From assembly GCA_020629545.1 (NCBI GenBank), contig JAHDDC010000022.1, forward strand, positions 5,558 through 40,284: a stretch of 34,727 nt of DNA, in the 5' to 3' direction. This DNA is from Hellea sp. (lineage in GTDB: Bacteria; Pseudomonadota; Alphaproteobacteria; Caulobacterales; Maricaulaceae). Position 1 is the first letter of the stretch. Every line of letters starts with the position of its first letter. The notes below the pieces were generated by a model. It made no database searches. It saw nothing but the letters and a program-made list of their open reading frames with translations, and was not told the DNA's origin. The translations under genes were made by a program, and so were the position numbers. Shown here one piece after another: positions 24,234 to 32,901 of this stretch.

Positions 24234-24328
24234 GGAAGGCTGGCTTTGGACGTAATCCTCGCCAACCCGGTCAGGTCGGGAACGAAGCAGCCGTAACGAG
24301 TCTTTTTCGGGTCAGGGTTCAGTCTTCC
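24234..24328 (+). ncRNA. ffs: Signal recognition particle RNA (4.5S, small bacterial type)
   Basis: The RNA of the signal recognition particle binds Ffh and guides membrane protein targeting. The conserved domain IV is clear: CCGGTCAGGTCGGGAACGAA, directly followed by GCAGCCGTAACGAG. The 5' end (GGAAGGCTG) pairs with the 3' end (CAGTCTTCC) over nine base pairs, including one G-U, which sets the limits at about 95 nt. A promoter lies just upstream. The position before dnaX is common in alphaproteobacteria. No T-run is seen at the 3' end. Confidence 0.95.
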
Positions 24329-24398
24329 ACTTCAAACCATTCACTTCAAATCTATTCTCAGGCCTTTCATCAGCCATTATCTGGTCCTATAAGGCGTT

Positions 24399-26192
24399 AT
24401 GAGCGAGTCTTCCAACACGCCCCAGACCTATCAGGTATTGGCCCGTAAATATCGGCCGACTACCTTTGAGGATATGATCGGACAAGAGGCCATGGTCACA
24501 ACGCTGACCAATGCTTTCAAGGCCGGACGTATTGCCCATGCGTTTATGCTGACCGGCGTTCGCGGTATCGGCAAGACGACAACGGCGCGTCTTCTGGCGC
24601 GGGCGCTGAATTATCAAAGCGATACAGAAGACGGCCCGTCGGTCAATTTGGGCAATCCGGGGGTTCATTGCGAATCTATTATGGCATCTTCGCATATGGA
24701 TGTGCTGGAGATGGACGCCGCCTCTCGCACCGGCGTTGAAAATATGCGCGAACTTCTGGATGGCGTCCGTTATGCGCCGGTTTCCGCACGTTATAAAGTC
24801 TACATCATCGACGAAGTTCACATGCTGTCGACAGGTGCTTTTAACGCGCTGCTAAAAACGCTCGAAGAGCCTCCAGACCACGCCAAATTTATATTCGCCA
24901 CAACTGAAATTCGAAAAGTTCCGATCACGGTTCTCTCGCGCTGTCAGCGTTTTGATTTGCGCCGGGTTGAGGCGAAATTACTCAAAGATCATCTTAGCGG
25001 AATTTGCGCCAAGGAAAATGTGACGGTCGATGAGGAAGGGCTGACCCTGATTTCCCGGGCCGCCGAAGGTTCCGTCCGTGATGCTTTGTCGCTGCTCGAC
25101 CAAGCCATTGTTCAGGGCAGCCTGGATGGTAGCGCGGTTACCTTTGAAGAGGTCAGGTCCATGTTGGGTCTGGCAGACCGAGGCAGAGTTGTTGAACTTT
25201 TTTCCAGTGCCGCCAGCGGAGATAGCGCCGCTGCGCTAACGGAAATGCGGGCCCAATATGATGACGGGGCAGACCCTGTTGTCGTTATTCGGGACCTTTT
25301 GGATATTTGTCATGAGGTCAGCCGGGCTAAAACTCTTGGTGATGAAGCGGCATTTGAAGCCGCGCCTGATCAAATAGCGCGCTTGAAAGACCTCGCCGAG
25401 AATATGACAACAGGCGAGCTCACGCGCGTTTGGCAAATGCTGCTCAAAGCCTATGGCGATGTTCGGACAGCGCCGGTGCCGCTGGCCGCGGCCGAAATGG
25501 CGCTGCTAAAGATTTCTGTCGCAGGGCAGCTCCCGCCACCTGAGCTTGCAGCGGAAATTATCAAGGAAATAAAATCCGGAAATTTTAGCCTGCCCGTCGC
25601 AGCCCGCGGCGGGACAAGTTCACCCGCTGCATCAGCCTCTCCGTCATCAAGCTCTGCGCCGGGCCGAGAATTGATGTCCGGTTCTCCGCCGCAAAGACAT
25701 GATTTTTCCCCGCAACCGGGCGGCGGAAACACGATGGTTGCTCCGGTACCGTCATCAGGCCCCGCGCCGCGCCCACAGATCAATATTGAAGCCCTGACGG
25801 ATCTGACAGAAAACCTGACAGATACCCAAATCCAGCTCAAATATGATATTGAGAAACACATCAAAGTCATTCGGTTCCGGCCCGGCGCGATTACCGTTGA
25901 AAAGATGAAAGACGGGCCGGTAACATTAATTGGCCGGATGGTCGAAGCCCTGCGGGACTTGACTGGAAATTTATGGTTGATTGAGCAGGAAGACGGAGTC
26001 GGAGCCCCAACCATATCCGATGCCCGCCGAACAGCGATTGCGGAACAAGACGCCAAAGATCGGTCTCATCCTGCGTTTTCGCATTCACTGCTGAAAAATG
26101 CCAAATTGCTTGAAATTCGCGACGTCGCGACTACATCAGTAACAAATGTAATTCCCGCTGAATTTGGCGGAGAGAACCCGGAGCAGGACTGA
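24399..26192 (+). CDS. dnaX: DNA polymerase III subunits gamma/tau
   Basis: DnaX is the clamp-loader motor of the replicative polymerase. The 597-residue protein has an AAA+ core (about residues 10-240) with Walker A GVRGIGKTTTARLLARAL, the DEVHMLS Walker B, and sensor 1 region TTEIRKVPITVLSRCQRFDL. The zinc module, four Cys in E. coli, has only one Cys here (GVHCESIM), a normal alphaproteobacterial state. A Ser/Pro/Gly-rich linker (about residues 400-465) leads to a C-terminal tau-like domain. No obvious slippery heptamer for gamma production was seen. It starts the dnaX-ybaB unit; ybaB follows 3 bp downstream. Confidence 0.97.
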   Translation: MSESSNTPQTYQVLARKYRPTTFEDMIGQEAMVTTLTNAFKAGRIAHAFMLTGVRGIGKTTTARLLARALNYQSDTEDGPSVNLGNPGVHCESIMASSHMDVLEMDAASRTGVENMRELLDGVRYAPVSARYKVYIIDEVHMLSTGAFNALLKTLEEPPDHAKFIFATTEIRKVPITVLSRCQRFDLRRVEAKLLKDHLSGICAKENVTVDEEGLTLISRAAEGSVRDALSLLDQAIVQGSLDGSAVTFEEVRSMLGLADRGRVVELFSSAASGDSAAALTEMRAQYDDGADPVVVIRDLLDICHEVSRAKTLGDEAAFEAAPDQIARLKDLAENMTTGELTRVWQMLLKAYGDVRTAPVPLAAAEMALLKISVAGQLPPPELAAEIIKEIKSGNFSLPVAARGGTSSPAASASPSSSSAPGRELMSGSPPQRHDFSPQPGGGNTMVAPVPSSGPAPRPQINIEALTDLTENLTDTQIQLKYDIEKHIKVIRFRPGAITVEKMKDGPVTLIGRMVEALRDLTGNLWLIEQEDGVGAPTISDARRTAIAEQDAKDRSHPAFSHSLLKNAKLLEIRDVATTSVTNVIPAEFGGENPEQD

Positions 26193-26195
26193 CTC

Positions 26196-26516
26196 ATGAA
26201 GGATCTTATGGGCTTGATGAAGCAAGCCAAAGAAATGCAAAGCAAAATGCAAGACGCACAGGCGAAGGTCGCTGATTTGACGGCGGAGGGTCGTTCTGGC
26301 GCAGGTCTCGTCACCGTCACATTATCGGGTGAAGGAAATATGAGCGGGCTCAAAATTGATCCGTCTCTTCTGTCGGAAGAGGCTGAAATCCTGGAAGACC
26401 TGATAGTCGCAGCTTTTCAAGATGCAAAAGTAAAACTCGATGAGGTTCGGGCCGAAACAATGAAATCGGCATTTGGCGATTTGCAGCTTCCGCCTGGTAT
26501 GAATATGCCGTTTTAG
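26196..26516 (+). CDS. ybaB: YbaB/EbfC family nucleoid-associated protein
   Basis: This 106-residue DNA-binding protein matches the family throughout: KDLMGLMKQAKEMQSKMQDA at the start, SGAGLVTVTLSGEGNMSGLKID in the middle, and the Pro-Pro-Gly-Met C-terminus. It has a helical ends and beta core layout typical of YbaB dimers that coat DNA. It is co-transcribed with dnaX and followed by an intrinsic terminator that also reaches into the start of ggt. Confidence 0.96.
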   Translation: MKDLMGLMKQAKEMQSKMQDAQAKVADLTAEGRSGAGLVTVTLSGEGNMSGLKIDPSLLSEEAEILEDLIVAAFQDAKVKLDEVRAETMKSAFGDLQLPPGMNMPF

Positions 26517-26559
26517 GAAAATTCCTTTTTCCATTGAATTCTATTTCTAAGATTTAGAT

Positions 26560-26585
26560 AATCCTCGCTTAAGCGAGGATTTTTT
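26560..26585 (+). terminator. Terminator of dnaX-ybaB that overlaps the ggt ribosome-binding site
   Basis: A perfect 22-bp palindrome (AATCCTCGCTT / AAGCGAGGATT) can form a 9-bp stem with a TTAA loop, followed by six T residues that end at the base before the ggt ATG. The 3' arm contains GAGG (26575-26578), placed 7 bases before that ATG, so it is also the best ggt Shine-Dalgarno. The hairpin can both end transcription and hide the ribosome-binding site. Confidence 0.85.
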
Positions 26586-28331
26586 ATGCGTCTGATATCA
26601 AGCCTTTTATTGGCCACATGCTTGGCCATCCCGGCGATTGCCAAAGAACCCATAAAGGTTCAGCCGGCCGTTAAGTTTGATAGTCTTATCAGCCCTGAAG
26701 TATCGAAAAATGGTATGGTGGCCGCGCAGGACGCGATTGCCGCAGACGTTGGAAAAGAAATATTGCGTCGCGGCGGAAATGCGGTGGACGCGGCTGTCGC
26801 GACCGGGTTTGCGCTCGCCGTTACCCATCCGCAAGCGGGCAATATTGGCGGCGGCGGATTCATGATGGTGTCTCTTGCCGAGAAGGACGAGGTGATCGCC
26901 CTTGATTTTCGCGAAATGGCTCCGGCGCGCGCCAGCCGAGATATGTTTTTAGGTCCTGACGGTAATGTCGACACAAATCTGTCTTGGTATAGTCATAACT
27001 CTGTGGGGGTTCCGGGCACTGTTATGGGGATGCTGGACGCGCTGGAGACTTATGGAACCATGAGCCGCCGTCAGGTCATCGGACCGGCCATCCGCCTGGC
27101 GGAGCAGGGCTTTCCGGTGTCTTATAGTTTGTCGGCCAGCTTGGAAAATCACCGCAAAGCTCTATCGATTGACCCATCCTCAATCGACTATTTTTTCAAG
27201 CCCGGCGCGGCAGGATATGCGGCGGGCGATATTCTGGTTCAAAAAGATCTGGCTAAAACTTTACGCCGTATCGTCAAAAATGGCCGCGCTGGATTTTACG
27301 ACGGCGAGACCGCAGACCTTATCGTCGCCGAAATGCAGGCGGGCGGCGGCGTGATGACTAAGGATGATTTAAAAAATTATAAGTCAGTTACGCGCGCTGC
27401 CGTTACCGGAAAATACCGCGGCTATGAAATCGCCTCCATGCCGCCGCCATCATCGGGCGGTGTTCATATTGTGCAAATGCTGGGCGTGCTCGAAGGATAT
27501 GATCTGGCAGATGATGGCCATAATAGCGCGGCCTATTTACATAAGCTGATTGAAGTGATGCGGCGCGCCTATGCGGACCGGTCCAAACATCTGGGCGATC
27601 CGGATTTTTATGAGGTTCCCGTTGCAGCCCTAACCGGCCCGAAATATGCTGAGCAGTTACGGGGTTCGATTGATCTGGAAACAGCCTCTCGTTCCAAAGA
27701 TATTGCGCCGGCAACCACCTTCCCTGATGAAAGTCCGGCGACAACCCATTATTCGGTTATGGACGGGGAGGGGAATGCCGTTTCCGTGACCTATACGCTG
27801 AACTTTTCCTATGGCAGCGGATATTCAGTCGACGGCGCAGGGTTTTTACTAAATAACGAAATGGATGACTTTTCTTCCAAACCCGGCGTTCCCAATAGTT
27901 ACGGCCTGATCGGCGGCGAAGCCAATAAAATTGAGCCCGGCAAACGGCCACTATCTTCCATGAGCCCGTCTATTGTGCGCAAAGATGGCCGCAACCTATT
28001 GGCGACGGGGTCCATTGGCGGATCAACCATTATCACGCAAACCTTACAGGTCATATTGAATATGATCGAGTTTGACATGAACGTAAAAGCTGCCGTTCAA
28101 GCGCCGCGCATGCATCATCAATGGTTGCCGGACAAAGTTTATGTCGAGCCCGGTATTTCCAAAGACACAGTCGATCTACTCATCAATATGGGGCATATCA
28201 TGGCCCTTGATGATGACGGAAATATCCTGCGAGATATTAATGGGCGCGCCAATTCCGTGGCTTGGGACGGGACTTATTTTTACGGTGCCAATGATGAACG
28301 CGACCCCAAGTCAGGGTCCAGCGGAAATTAA
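26586..28331 (+). CDS. ggt: Gamma-glutamyltransferase (periplasmic)
   Basis: GGT cleaves glutathione and other gamma-glutamyl compounds or transfers the glutamyl group. The 581-residue precursor has a signal peptide (about residues 1-19, cut after Ala-Ile-Ala), which fixes the start at 26586. It cuts itself into two subunits before Thr386 in the ATTHYSV motif; that Thr is the nucleophile. The small subunit contains LNNEMDDFSSKPGVPNSYGL and KRPLSSMSPSIV, which bind substrate. The large subunit includes GNAVDAAVATGFALAVTHPQ. All key parts are intact. It sits between ybaB and recR, an unusual place, and its start lies at the foot of a terminator. Confidence 0.97.
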   Translation: MRLISSLLLATCLAIPAIAKEPIKVQPAVKFDSLISPEVSKNGMVAAQDAIAADVGKEILRRGGNAVDAAVATGFALAVTHPQAGNIGGGGFMMVSLAEKDEVIALDFREMAPARASRDMFLGPDGNVDTNLSWYSHNSVGVPGTVMGMLDALETYGTMSRRQVIGPAIRLAEQGFPVSYSLSASLENHRKALSIDPSSIDYFFKPGAAGYAAGDILVQKDLAKTLRRIVKNGRAGFYDGETADLIVAEMQAGGGVMTKDDLKNYKSVTRAAVTGKYRGYEIASMPPPSSGGVHIVQMLGVLEGYDLADDGHNSAAYLHKLIEVMRRAYADRSKHLGDPDFYEVPVAALTGPKYAEQLRGSIDLETASRSKDIAPATTFPDESPATTHYSVMDGEGNAVSVTYTLNFSYGSGYSVDGAGFLLNNEMDDFSSKPGVPNSYGLIGGEANKIEPGKRPLSSMSPSIVRKDGRNLLATGSIGGSTIITQTLQVILNMIEFDMNVKAAVQAPRMHHQWLPDKVYVEPGISKDTVDLLINMGHIMALDDDGNILRDINGRANSVAWDGTYFYGANDERDPKSGSSGN

Positions 28332-28407
28332 ACACGACACGTCTTATCTTGGGCGTTCGCAATTGAACAGCTTTTCGCTATGGTGATGCGAATCAAGAAC
28401 TCAGATT

Positions 28408-29010
28408 ATGCCGCAAAATATAAGTCCAGAAATAGAACGGCTCATAAAGCTATTATCTAAACTGCCGGGTTTGGGACCTCGCTCGGCGCGTCGAGCCGCG
28501 CTTGAGCTGATTAAAAAACGCGAAGCTCTTATGCGTCCTTTAGTAAGTGCGATGGCTGAGGCGGCAGACAAAATAGAAGAATGCAATATTTGCGGCAATG
28601 TCGATGCCACTAATCCGTGCTATGTTTGTTTGGCGCCGGCCCGCGACAAATCCACAATTTGTGTTGTGCAGGATGTTGGGGATCTTTGGGCGATGGAGCG
28701 CGCTGCTACATTTAAAGGCGTCTATCATGTGCTCGGCGGAACTCTATCCGCGATTGACGGTATTCGCCCAGAAGACTTGCGCATCGCCAGCCTGATCGGG
28801 CGGGTAAAGGCCGGAGGCGTCACAGAAATTATTCTGGCCATGAATGCGACCGTGGATGGCCAGACAACCGCCCATTATATTACGGATCATATTGAGGGTC
28901 ATGGGGCCACCATATCCAGACTTGCCCACGGCGTACCGGTCGGAGGCGAGCTGGATTATCTTGATGACGGCACAATCAATGCTGCACTTTCATCCCGGCG
29001 ACCTTTTTAG
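28408..29010 (+). CDS. recR: Recombination protein RecR
   Basis: RecR works with RecF and RecO to load RecA at single-stranded gaps. The 200-residue protein has a helix-hairpin-helix ([17 protein letters not shown], about residues 16-32), a four-Cys zinc finger (Cys59, Cys62, Cys71, Cys74) and a Toprim domain (about 82-175, [15 protein letters not shown]). The gene is 76 bp after ggt. Its stop overlaps the stop of the convergent small gene at 29007. Confidence 0.97.
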   Translation: MPQNISPEIERLIKLLSKLPGLGPRSARRAALELIKKREALMRPLVSAMAEAADKIEECNICGNVDATNPCYVCLAPARDKSTICVVQDVGDLWAMERAATFKGVYHVLGGTLSAIDGIRPEDLRIASLIGRVKAGGVTEIILAMNATVDGQTTAHYITDHIEGHGATISRLAHGVPVGGELDYLDDGTINAALSSRRPF

Positions 29011-29345
29011 ATCTCTTCCAAGATACTCGTACCTTTAGAGCGGTCTCCGCACGTCCAGACCCATCTTTCATGCAGGCGGATTTTACCATTTTCCATGATC
29101 TCGGGCCGAGACTTGCATTTGCCGGTCATGAGCAGACCCTCATAAGTCAGATGATGATATCGCATATTGATATTTCCATGCTCATCGACCAGGCCGATAA
29201 GATGGCCTAGCTCAATCTCGCCGCCGGAATATTTTCCCGTTAGGCGGTCCGCTTTCTGTGAATATTGAAAGATCGTGTCATCCCCGGTCTGGCTTCGACC
29301 GGTTGTCGAAATCGGACGAAATAAACGTCCATCATACCACATCAT
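29007..29345 (-). CDS. Small conserved protein (family often mislabelled n-acetylglutamate synthase)
   Basis: This 112-residue protein begins [13 protein letters not shown] and has patterns [35 protein letters not shown] and [11 protein letters not shown]. All fit a family of small beta-rich proteins that databases often call n-acetylglutamate synthase without support; the sequence has no GNAT fold. Family members may form a lipocalin-like barrel. A second member of the same length is encoded at 33915-34253. It lies 12 bp downstream of rmuC on the minus strand, so it may be in that operon. Confidence 0.82.
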   Translation of the reverse strand: MMWYDGRLFRPISTTGRSQTGDDTIFQYSQKADRLTGKYSGGEIELGHLIGLVDEHGNINMRYHHLTYEGLLMTGKCKSRPEIMENGKIRLHERWVWTCGDRSKGTSILEEI

Positions 29346-29357
29346 TGCAAGGCTCCT

Positions 29358-30482
29358 TTAAGACCCGGACTTTCTAAAGTCCGTAATGTTAGTGGGTGAG
29401 GTTGCCTCTATATTGTCTTCGAGCGCGTCTATTTTATCGGCGCGCTTGGTGATTTTATCCGTTGAAATTCTGATTTGCCTCAAGTCTTCCGTAGACTGAT
29501 TATGGTGTTGCTGCAATTTCGCCACGCGTTGATCGAGTAGAGATACGTCTTTGGCCATTGCGCCGACTTCGCGCTGAATAATATGGGCTTGCTCGCGCAT
29601 AGCGGCGTCTTTCATGACAGCCCGCATGGTATGAAGCGTGGCCATAAAGGTCGTCGGCGATACGATCATGACTTTGCGTTTAAAGCCTTCTTCGATCACC
29701 TTTGGGAAATTTGTGTGGAGTTCTGCATAGACAGCTTCGCTGGGAAGAAACAGCATGGCGACGTCATGGGTTTCGCCAAAGATGAGATATTTGTCCGCTA
29801 TCGCTTTGATATGGAGCTGGACGTCTCTGGCAAAATCCCGTTGAGCTGCGGTTTCATCGGGCGTGTTTTCGGCCGCCATTAGGCGCCTCCAACTCTCGAG
29901 CGGAAACTTACTATCCACGGCCACGTCGCCCTGATCACCCGGCATATGGATGAGCGCATCGACCCGCTTATGGTTAGATAATGTGGCTTGAAAGGAAAAG
30001 GAATTTGGCGGCAGATAGTCCGTAATCAGATCCTGCATCTGTTTTTCACCAAATGCGCCGCGGGCCTGTTTATTGGATAATAGGTTCTGTAATCCTGATA
30101 CTTCCCCGGAAAGTGTTTCTATGTTTTTCTGAGCTCTATCGATCAGAGCCAGGCGTTCGTGAAGTTGCTTCAAGTTTTGTGAGTTTCGTTCCTGCGTATC
30201 GACAATCGTTTTTCCAACGCGCTCGGATACGGTATCCAAGCGTTTGTCGAGCGTTTCGCGGAGTTGATTTTCCCGTTGCGCCGAGTCTTCTGCAAATTGT
30301 GACAAGCGTCCTTGGAGCTCAACCTGGCGCTGGTTCATATCCGTCAAATGATGCCGCATAACGCTTGCCGAGCGCCGCGCAAATAAGAGCGTCAGTAGAA
30401 CACTCAGCAAGATCAAGGTGACGGCAGCCACCAATTCAATCAGGCTTAGCGATATATCTCCATATGTGAAAAGAGGCTCCAT
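29358..30482 (-). CDS. rmuC: DNA recombination protein RmuC
   Basis: This 374-residue protein has an N-terminal membrane helix (about residues 14-34), a long coiled coil (about 42-135, rich in Gln, Glu, Arg, Leu), and the RmuC domain (about 140-340) with GAFGEKQMQDLITDYLPPNSF, VAVDSKFPLESWRRLM and VMIVSPTTFMATLHTMRAVM. RmuC proteins are related to PD-(D/E)XK nucleases and reduce DNA inversion at short repeats. The Asp and Lys of VAVDSKFPL are kept. The gene starts 132 bp from the divergent methyltransferase gene. Confidence 0.94.
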   Translation of the reverse strand: MEPLFTYGDISLSLIELVAAVTLILLSVLLTLLFARRSASVMRHHLTDMNQRQVELQGRLSQFAEDSAQRENQLRETLDKRLDTVSERVGKTIVDTQERNSQNLKQLHERLALIDRAQKNIETLSGEVSGLQNLLSNKQARGAFGEKQMQDLITDYLPPNSFSFQATLSNHKRVDALIHMPGDQGDVAVDSKFPLESWRRLMAAENTPDETAAQRDFARDVQLHIKAIADKYLIFGETHDVAMLFLPSEAVYAELHTNFPKVIEEGFKRKVMIVSPTTFMATLHTMRAVMKDAAMREQAHIIQREVGAMAKDVSLLDQRVAKLQQHHNQSTEDLRQIRISTDKITKRADKIDALEDNIEATSPTNITDFRKSGS

Positions 30483-30614
30483 TGGACCAATCTTTCATGA
30501 TTTGCGGAGATTCGCAAACCTTTGCCCCATAACGTCAAGTTTTCGTGATGGTCCCTGTCTTGCTTTTTGTGATCTCTCGATTAATTTGCTCGCAAATATC
30601 ATTCGGAGAGAATT

Positions 30615-31487
30615 ATGCGAAAAATTTTAGCTCAAACGACCTTGGCCCTGGCGCTATCGTTCGGCATGGGGGCTTGCAAAGCCAAAACGGCTTCCACTGG
30701 TGATACGCCGGCCCCATCCAAAACCGAAGTCGCAGCTCCGGTGAGCCTGTCAGACGTCTTAGCGCATCCGCGCCGCGCCAAAGAAGCCGAGCGTGATAAA
30801 TTTAGAAATCCAAAACCGACCCTGGAATTTTTTGAGGTCGGCCCCGGAAAAAACGTCGTCGAAATCTGGCCCGGCTGGTATACCAACGCGATCGCGCCCT
30901 ATTTGGCCGAGAATAACGGCACATATACGGCGGCTCTTTATCACGAGAGTCAGGGCGAACGGGCTATGAAGCGGGTTGAAGCTTTCAAAGCTAAATATGC
31001 GGATACAGATGTTTATGGGAACATCAACTATGCGGCCTTTTCCAAGGATAGCGGATTAACAATTGCTCCTAATAGTGCGGATGTCATCCTGACTTTCCGC
31101 AATGTTCATAATTGGATGGGCAGCGGATATGCCGAGGAAGCCTTCGCCACATTTTATGACGGGTTAAAGCCCGGCGGCATTCTCGGTGTTGTTGAACATA
31201 GACTTCCAGAGACTATGGCTCAGGATCCGCGCGGCGCCACAGGATATGTCCAGGAAAGCTATATGAAATCACTCGCCAAAGCCGCCGGCTTTGAGTTTGT
31301 CGGCAGCAGCGAAGTTAATGCTAATCCCAAGGACACAGCGGATCACCCATTTGGGGTTTGGACACTACCTCCGAGTTCACGTACGCCAAAAGAAGGCTCT
31401 CCAGAGGCTTCAGACTTTGACGCGGCGGCCTATAAAAATATAGGTGAGAGTGATCGCGCGACACTCAAGTTCAGAAAGCCGGGTTAA
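30615..31487 (+). CDS. Predicted lipoprotein with a SAM-dependent methyltransferase-like domain
   Basis: This 290-residue protein has a signal peptide ending in a lipobox (Gly-Met-Gly-Ala-Cys, Cys21), then a Pro/Thr-rich linker and a class I methyltransferase-like domain (about residues 45-260). Motif I is VVEIWPGWYTNAIAPYL, with Trp and Pro where the usual Gly-rich loop would be, a pattern seen in the COG4798 group. Other features are DVILTFRNVHNW and LKPGGILGVVEHRLP. SAM is not expected in the periplasm, so the function is puzzling; the protein may bind another ligand. A GGAGAG site precedes the ATG. Confidence 0.85.
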   Translation: MRKILAQTTLALALSFGMGACKAKTASTGDTPAPSKTEVAAPVSLSDVLAHPRRAKEAERDKFRNPKPTLEFFEVGPGKNVVEIWPGWYTNAIAPYLAENNGTYTAALYHESQGERAMKRVEAFKAKYADTDVYGNINYAAFSKDSGLTIAPNSADVILTFRNVHNWMGSGYAEEAFATFYDGLKPGGILGVVEHRLPETMAQDPRGATGYVQESYMKSLAKAAGFEFVGSSEVNANPKDTADHPFGVWTLPPSSRTPKEGSPEASDFDAAAYKNIGESDRATLKFRKPG

Positions 31488-31575
31488 ATAATTGCTCAGG
31501 ATTACCGTTATTTTTGCTGGCAATTGATCTGAAAATTTTTCATAAGAGGATCAAATTTCAGTGAAAGGATCCACA

Positions 31576-31869
31576 ATGGATAATGCAGATATTGTTGCAA
31601 AAATGACGGAAGCTCTAGGTAAAGCTGGCGGTCTGGATAAGTCAGTCAAATTTGATTTTGGTGATGACGGTAAAATCTTTGCGTCCGGTACAGAGGCCAA
31701 AGAGGCGGATGACGACGCAGATTGCACGATTTCTGTTTCCAAGGACGATTTCGAAGCCTTGGCCTCAGGTGACCTAGACCCGATGATGGCCTTTATGTCC
31801 GGCAAGCTTAAAGTGGCCGGTGATATGTCAGTCGCGATGGGACTACAAAGCTTATTTAGCTCTATGTAG
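31576..31869 (+). CDS. SCP2 sterol-binding family protein
   Basis: This roughly 97-residue cytoplasmic protein matches the small SCP2 domain: VKFDFGDDGKIFASG, DCTISVSKDDFEALASGDLD and MMAFMSGKLKVAGDMSVAMGL (residues about 65-90). SCP2 proteins bind lipids or acyl-CoA in a hydrophobic tunnel. I chose ATG 31576 with AGGA about 6 bases upstream; an in-frame GTG at 31561 would add five residues. A terminator follows after about 20 bp. The alpha/beta hydrolase gene downstream may act in a related lipid process. Confidence 0.9.
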   Translation: MDNADIVAKMTEALGKAGGLDKSVKFDFGDDGKIFASGTEAKEADDDADCTISVSKDDFEALASGDLDPMMAFMSGKLKVAGDMSVAMGLQSLFSSM

Positions 31870-31889
31870 AGCTTGTTACGGGGCGAAAC

Positions 31890-31915
31890 AGGGGCCGTTT
31901 GGCCCCTTTATTTTT
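31890..31915 (+). terminator. Intrinsic terminator between the SCP2 and hydrolase genes
   Basis: GGGGCC-GTTT-GGCCCC (31891-31906), extended by one A-T pair, forms a stem of 6-7 bp, followed by TTTATTTTT. The likely GTG start of the hydrolase lies only 11 bp after the T-run, leaving no room for a promoter between them. Confidence 0.8.
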
Positions 31916-31925
31916 GGGAAAAACG

Positions 31926-32891
31926 GTGGTGCAAAAACAGGACCTGGAACCAGCCGAAGTCGTTAGGCCAATGGGCGTCGCTTTGCCAGATGTCATCGCG
32001 AAGCAAAGTAGGTTTTACTACATTAACAGAAGCGGTGTCAGGCTTCGTGTCATGTTGGCGCAAACCTCCCAAGATGATCCGCGCGGATCTATTATCTTCT
32101 GTCCGGGTAGAACTGAGTTTATCGAAAAATATTTCGAGACTATTGAAGATTTCCTCGCGCGAGGCTTCCATGTATTGATTATGGACCCGCGAGGCCAGGG
32201 ACTTTCGGACAGACTGCTGGACGACAGACTTAAAAGTTATGTCGAAAACTTTCAGGACTACGCAGATGATCTGGCTTTCGTAGCGGAAAGTTTTGAAGGA
32301 TCGCTCCCAAAACCTCATCTCGTAATGGGGCATTCCATGGGAGGATGTATTGCTCTCATGGCTGTATTGAGCGGTGTTATGAACCCCAGCGCCATAATTT
32401 GCAGTGCGCCTATGCTGGGAATATTTGATGTCGAAACCCGGGTAACCGAATATTTTATCAGAATATTTAATCTGTTAGGGTTTTCAAAACGCAACATGCC
32501 GTTTCAGAAACAGCAAGGCGGGCTTCCGGTTCCGTTTGTCGGTAACAAGCTAACATCCGATAAAACCCGTTTTAAAAAGTGGGCCAGCTATTTTGAAACA
32601 ACGCCAGAACTTCGCGTCGCCGGTCCGACATTTGCCTGGGTCAGTGCGGCCTTAAAGGCCATGTCTTATGTCAATCGCAATGCTCCGCAACTAAAAATTC
32701 CCGGCCTTATTGTAGCTGCTGGTGGTGATCCCATTGTTGATCCGATTTCCAATGTTGATTTTGCAAAAGCGGCTAAAATCGATTGGAAAGTTGTTCCTGG
32801 GGCTCTGCATGAAGTTTTCCTGGAACAAGACGAATACCGAAATCAGTTTTTTGATGTCTTCGATGAATTTCTGGAAAAGCAAGGTTTATAA
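31926..32891 (+). CDS. Alpha/beta hydrolase (lysophospholipase-like)
   Basis: This roughly 321-residue enzyme has the serine hydrolase triad: the nucleophile elbow GHSMGG with Ser137, an Asp in AAGGDPIVD (Asp268 or Asp272), and His295 in GALHEVFLE. It also has the oxyanion-region CPGRTEF and the DPRGQGLSDR motif that resemble PldB-type monoacylglycerol lipases and lysophospholipases. There is no signal peptide. I chose GTG 31926 (GGGA 6 bases upstream); the next codon is another GTG. A longer frame from TTG 31899 would start inside the terminator hairpin and is unlikely. The true substrate is unknown. Confidence 0.88.
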   Translation: MVQKQDLEPAEVVRPMGVALPDVIAKQSRFYYINRSGVRLRVMLAQTSQDDPRGSIIFCPGRTEFIEKYFETIEDFLARGFHVLIMDPRGQGLSDRLLDDRLKSYVENFQDYADDLAFVAESFEGSLPKPHLVMGHSMGGCIALMAVLSGVMNPSAIICSAPMLGIFDVETRVTEYFIRIFNLLGFSKRNMPFQKQQGGLPVPFVGNKLTSDKTRFKKWASYFETTPELRVAGPTFAWVSAALKAMSYVNRNAPQLKIPGLIVAAGGDPIVDPISNVDFAKAAKIDWKVVPGALHEVFLEQDEYRNQFFDVFDEFLEKQGL

Positions 32892-32901
32892 GACCTGATA
32901 G

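Noticed and set aside
24399..26192. Programmed frameshift in dnaX
   Set aside because: No A-AAA-AAG type slippery site with a following stem was found near the expected position.
31873..32178. A 101-codon frame overlapping the hydrolase start
   Set aside because: It overlaps the conserved alpha/beta hydrolase frame, has no domain, and starts next to the terminator hairpin.
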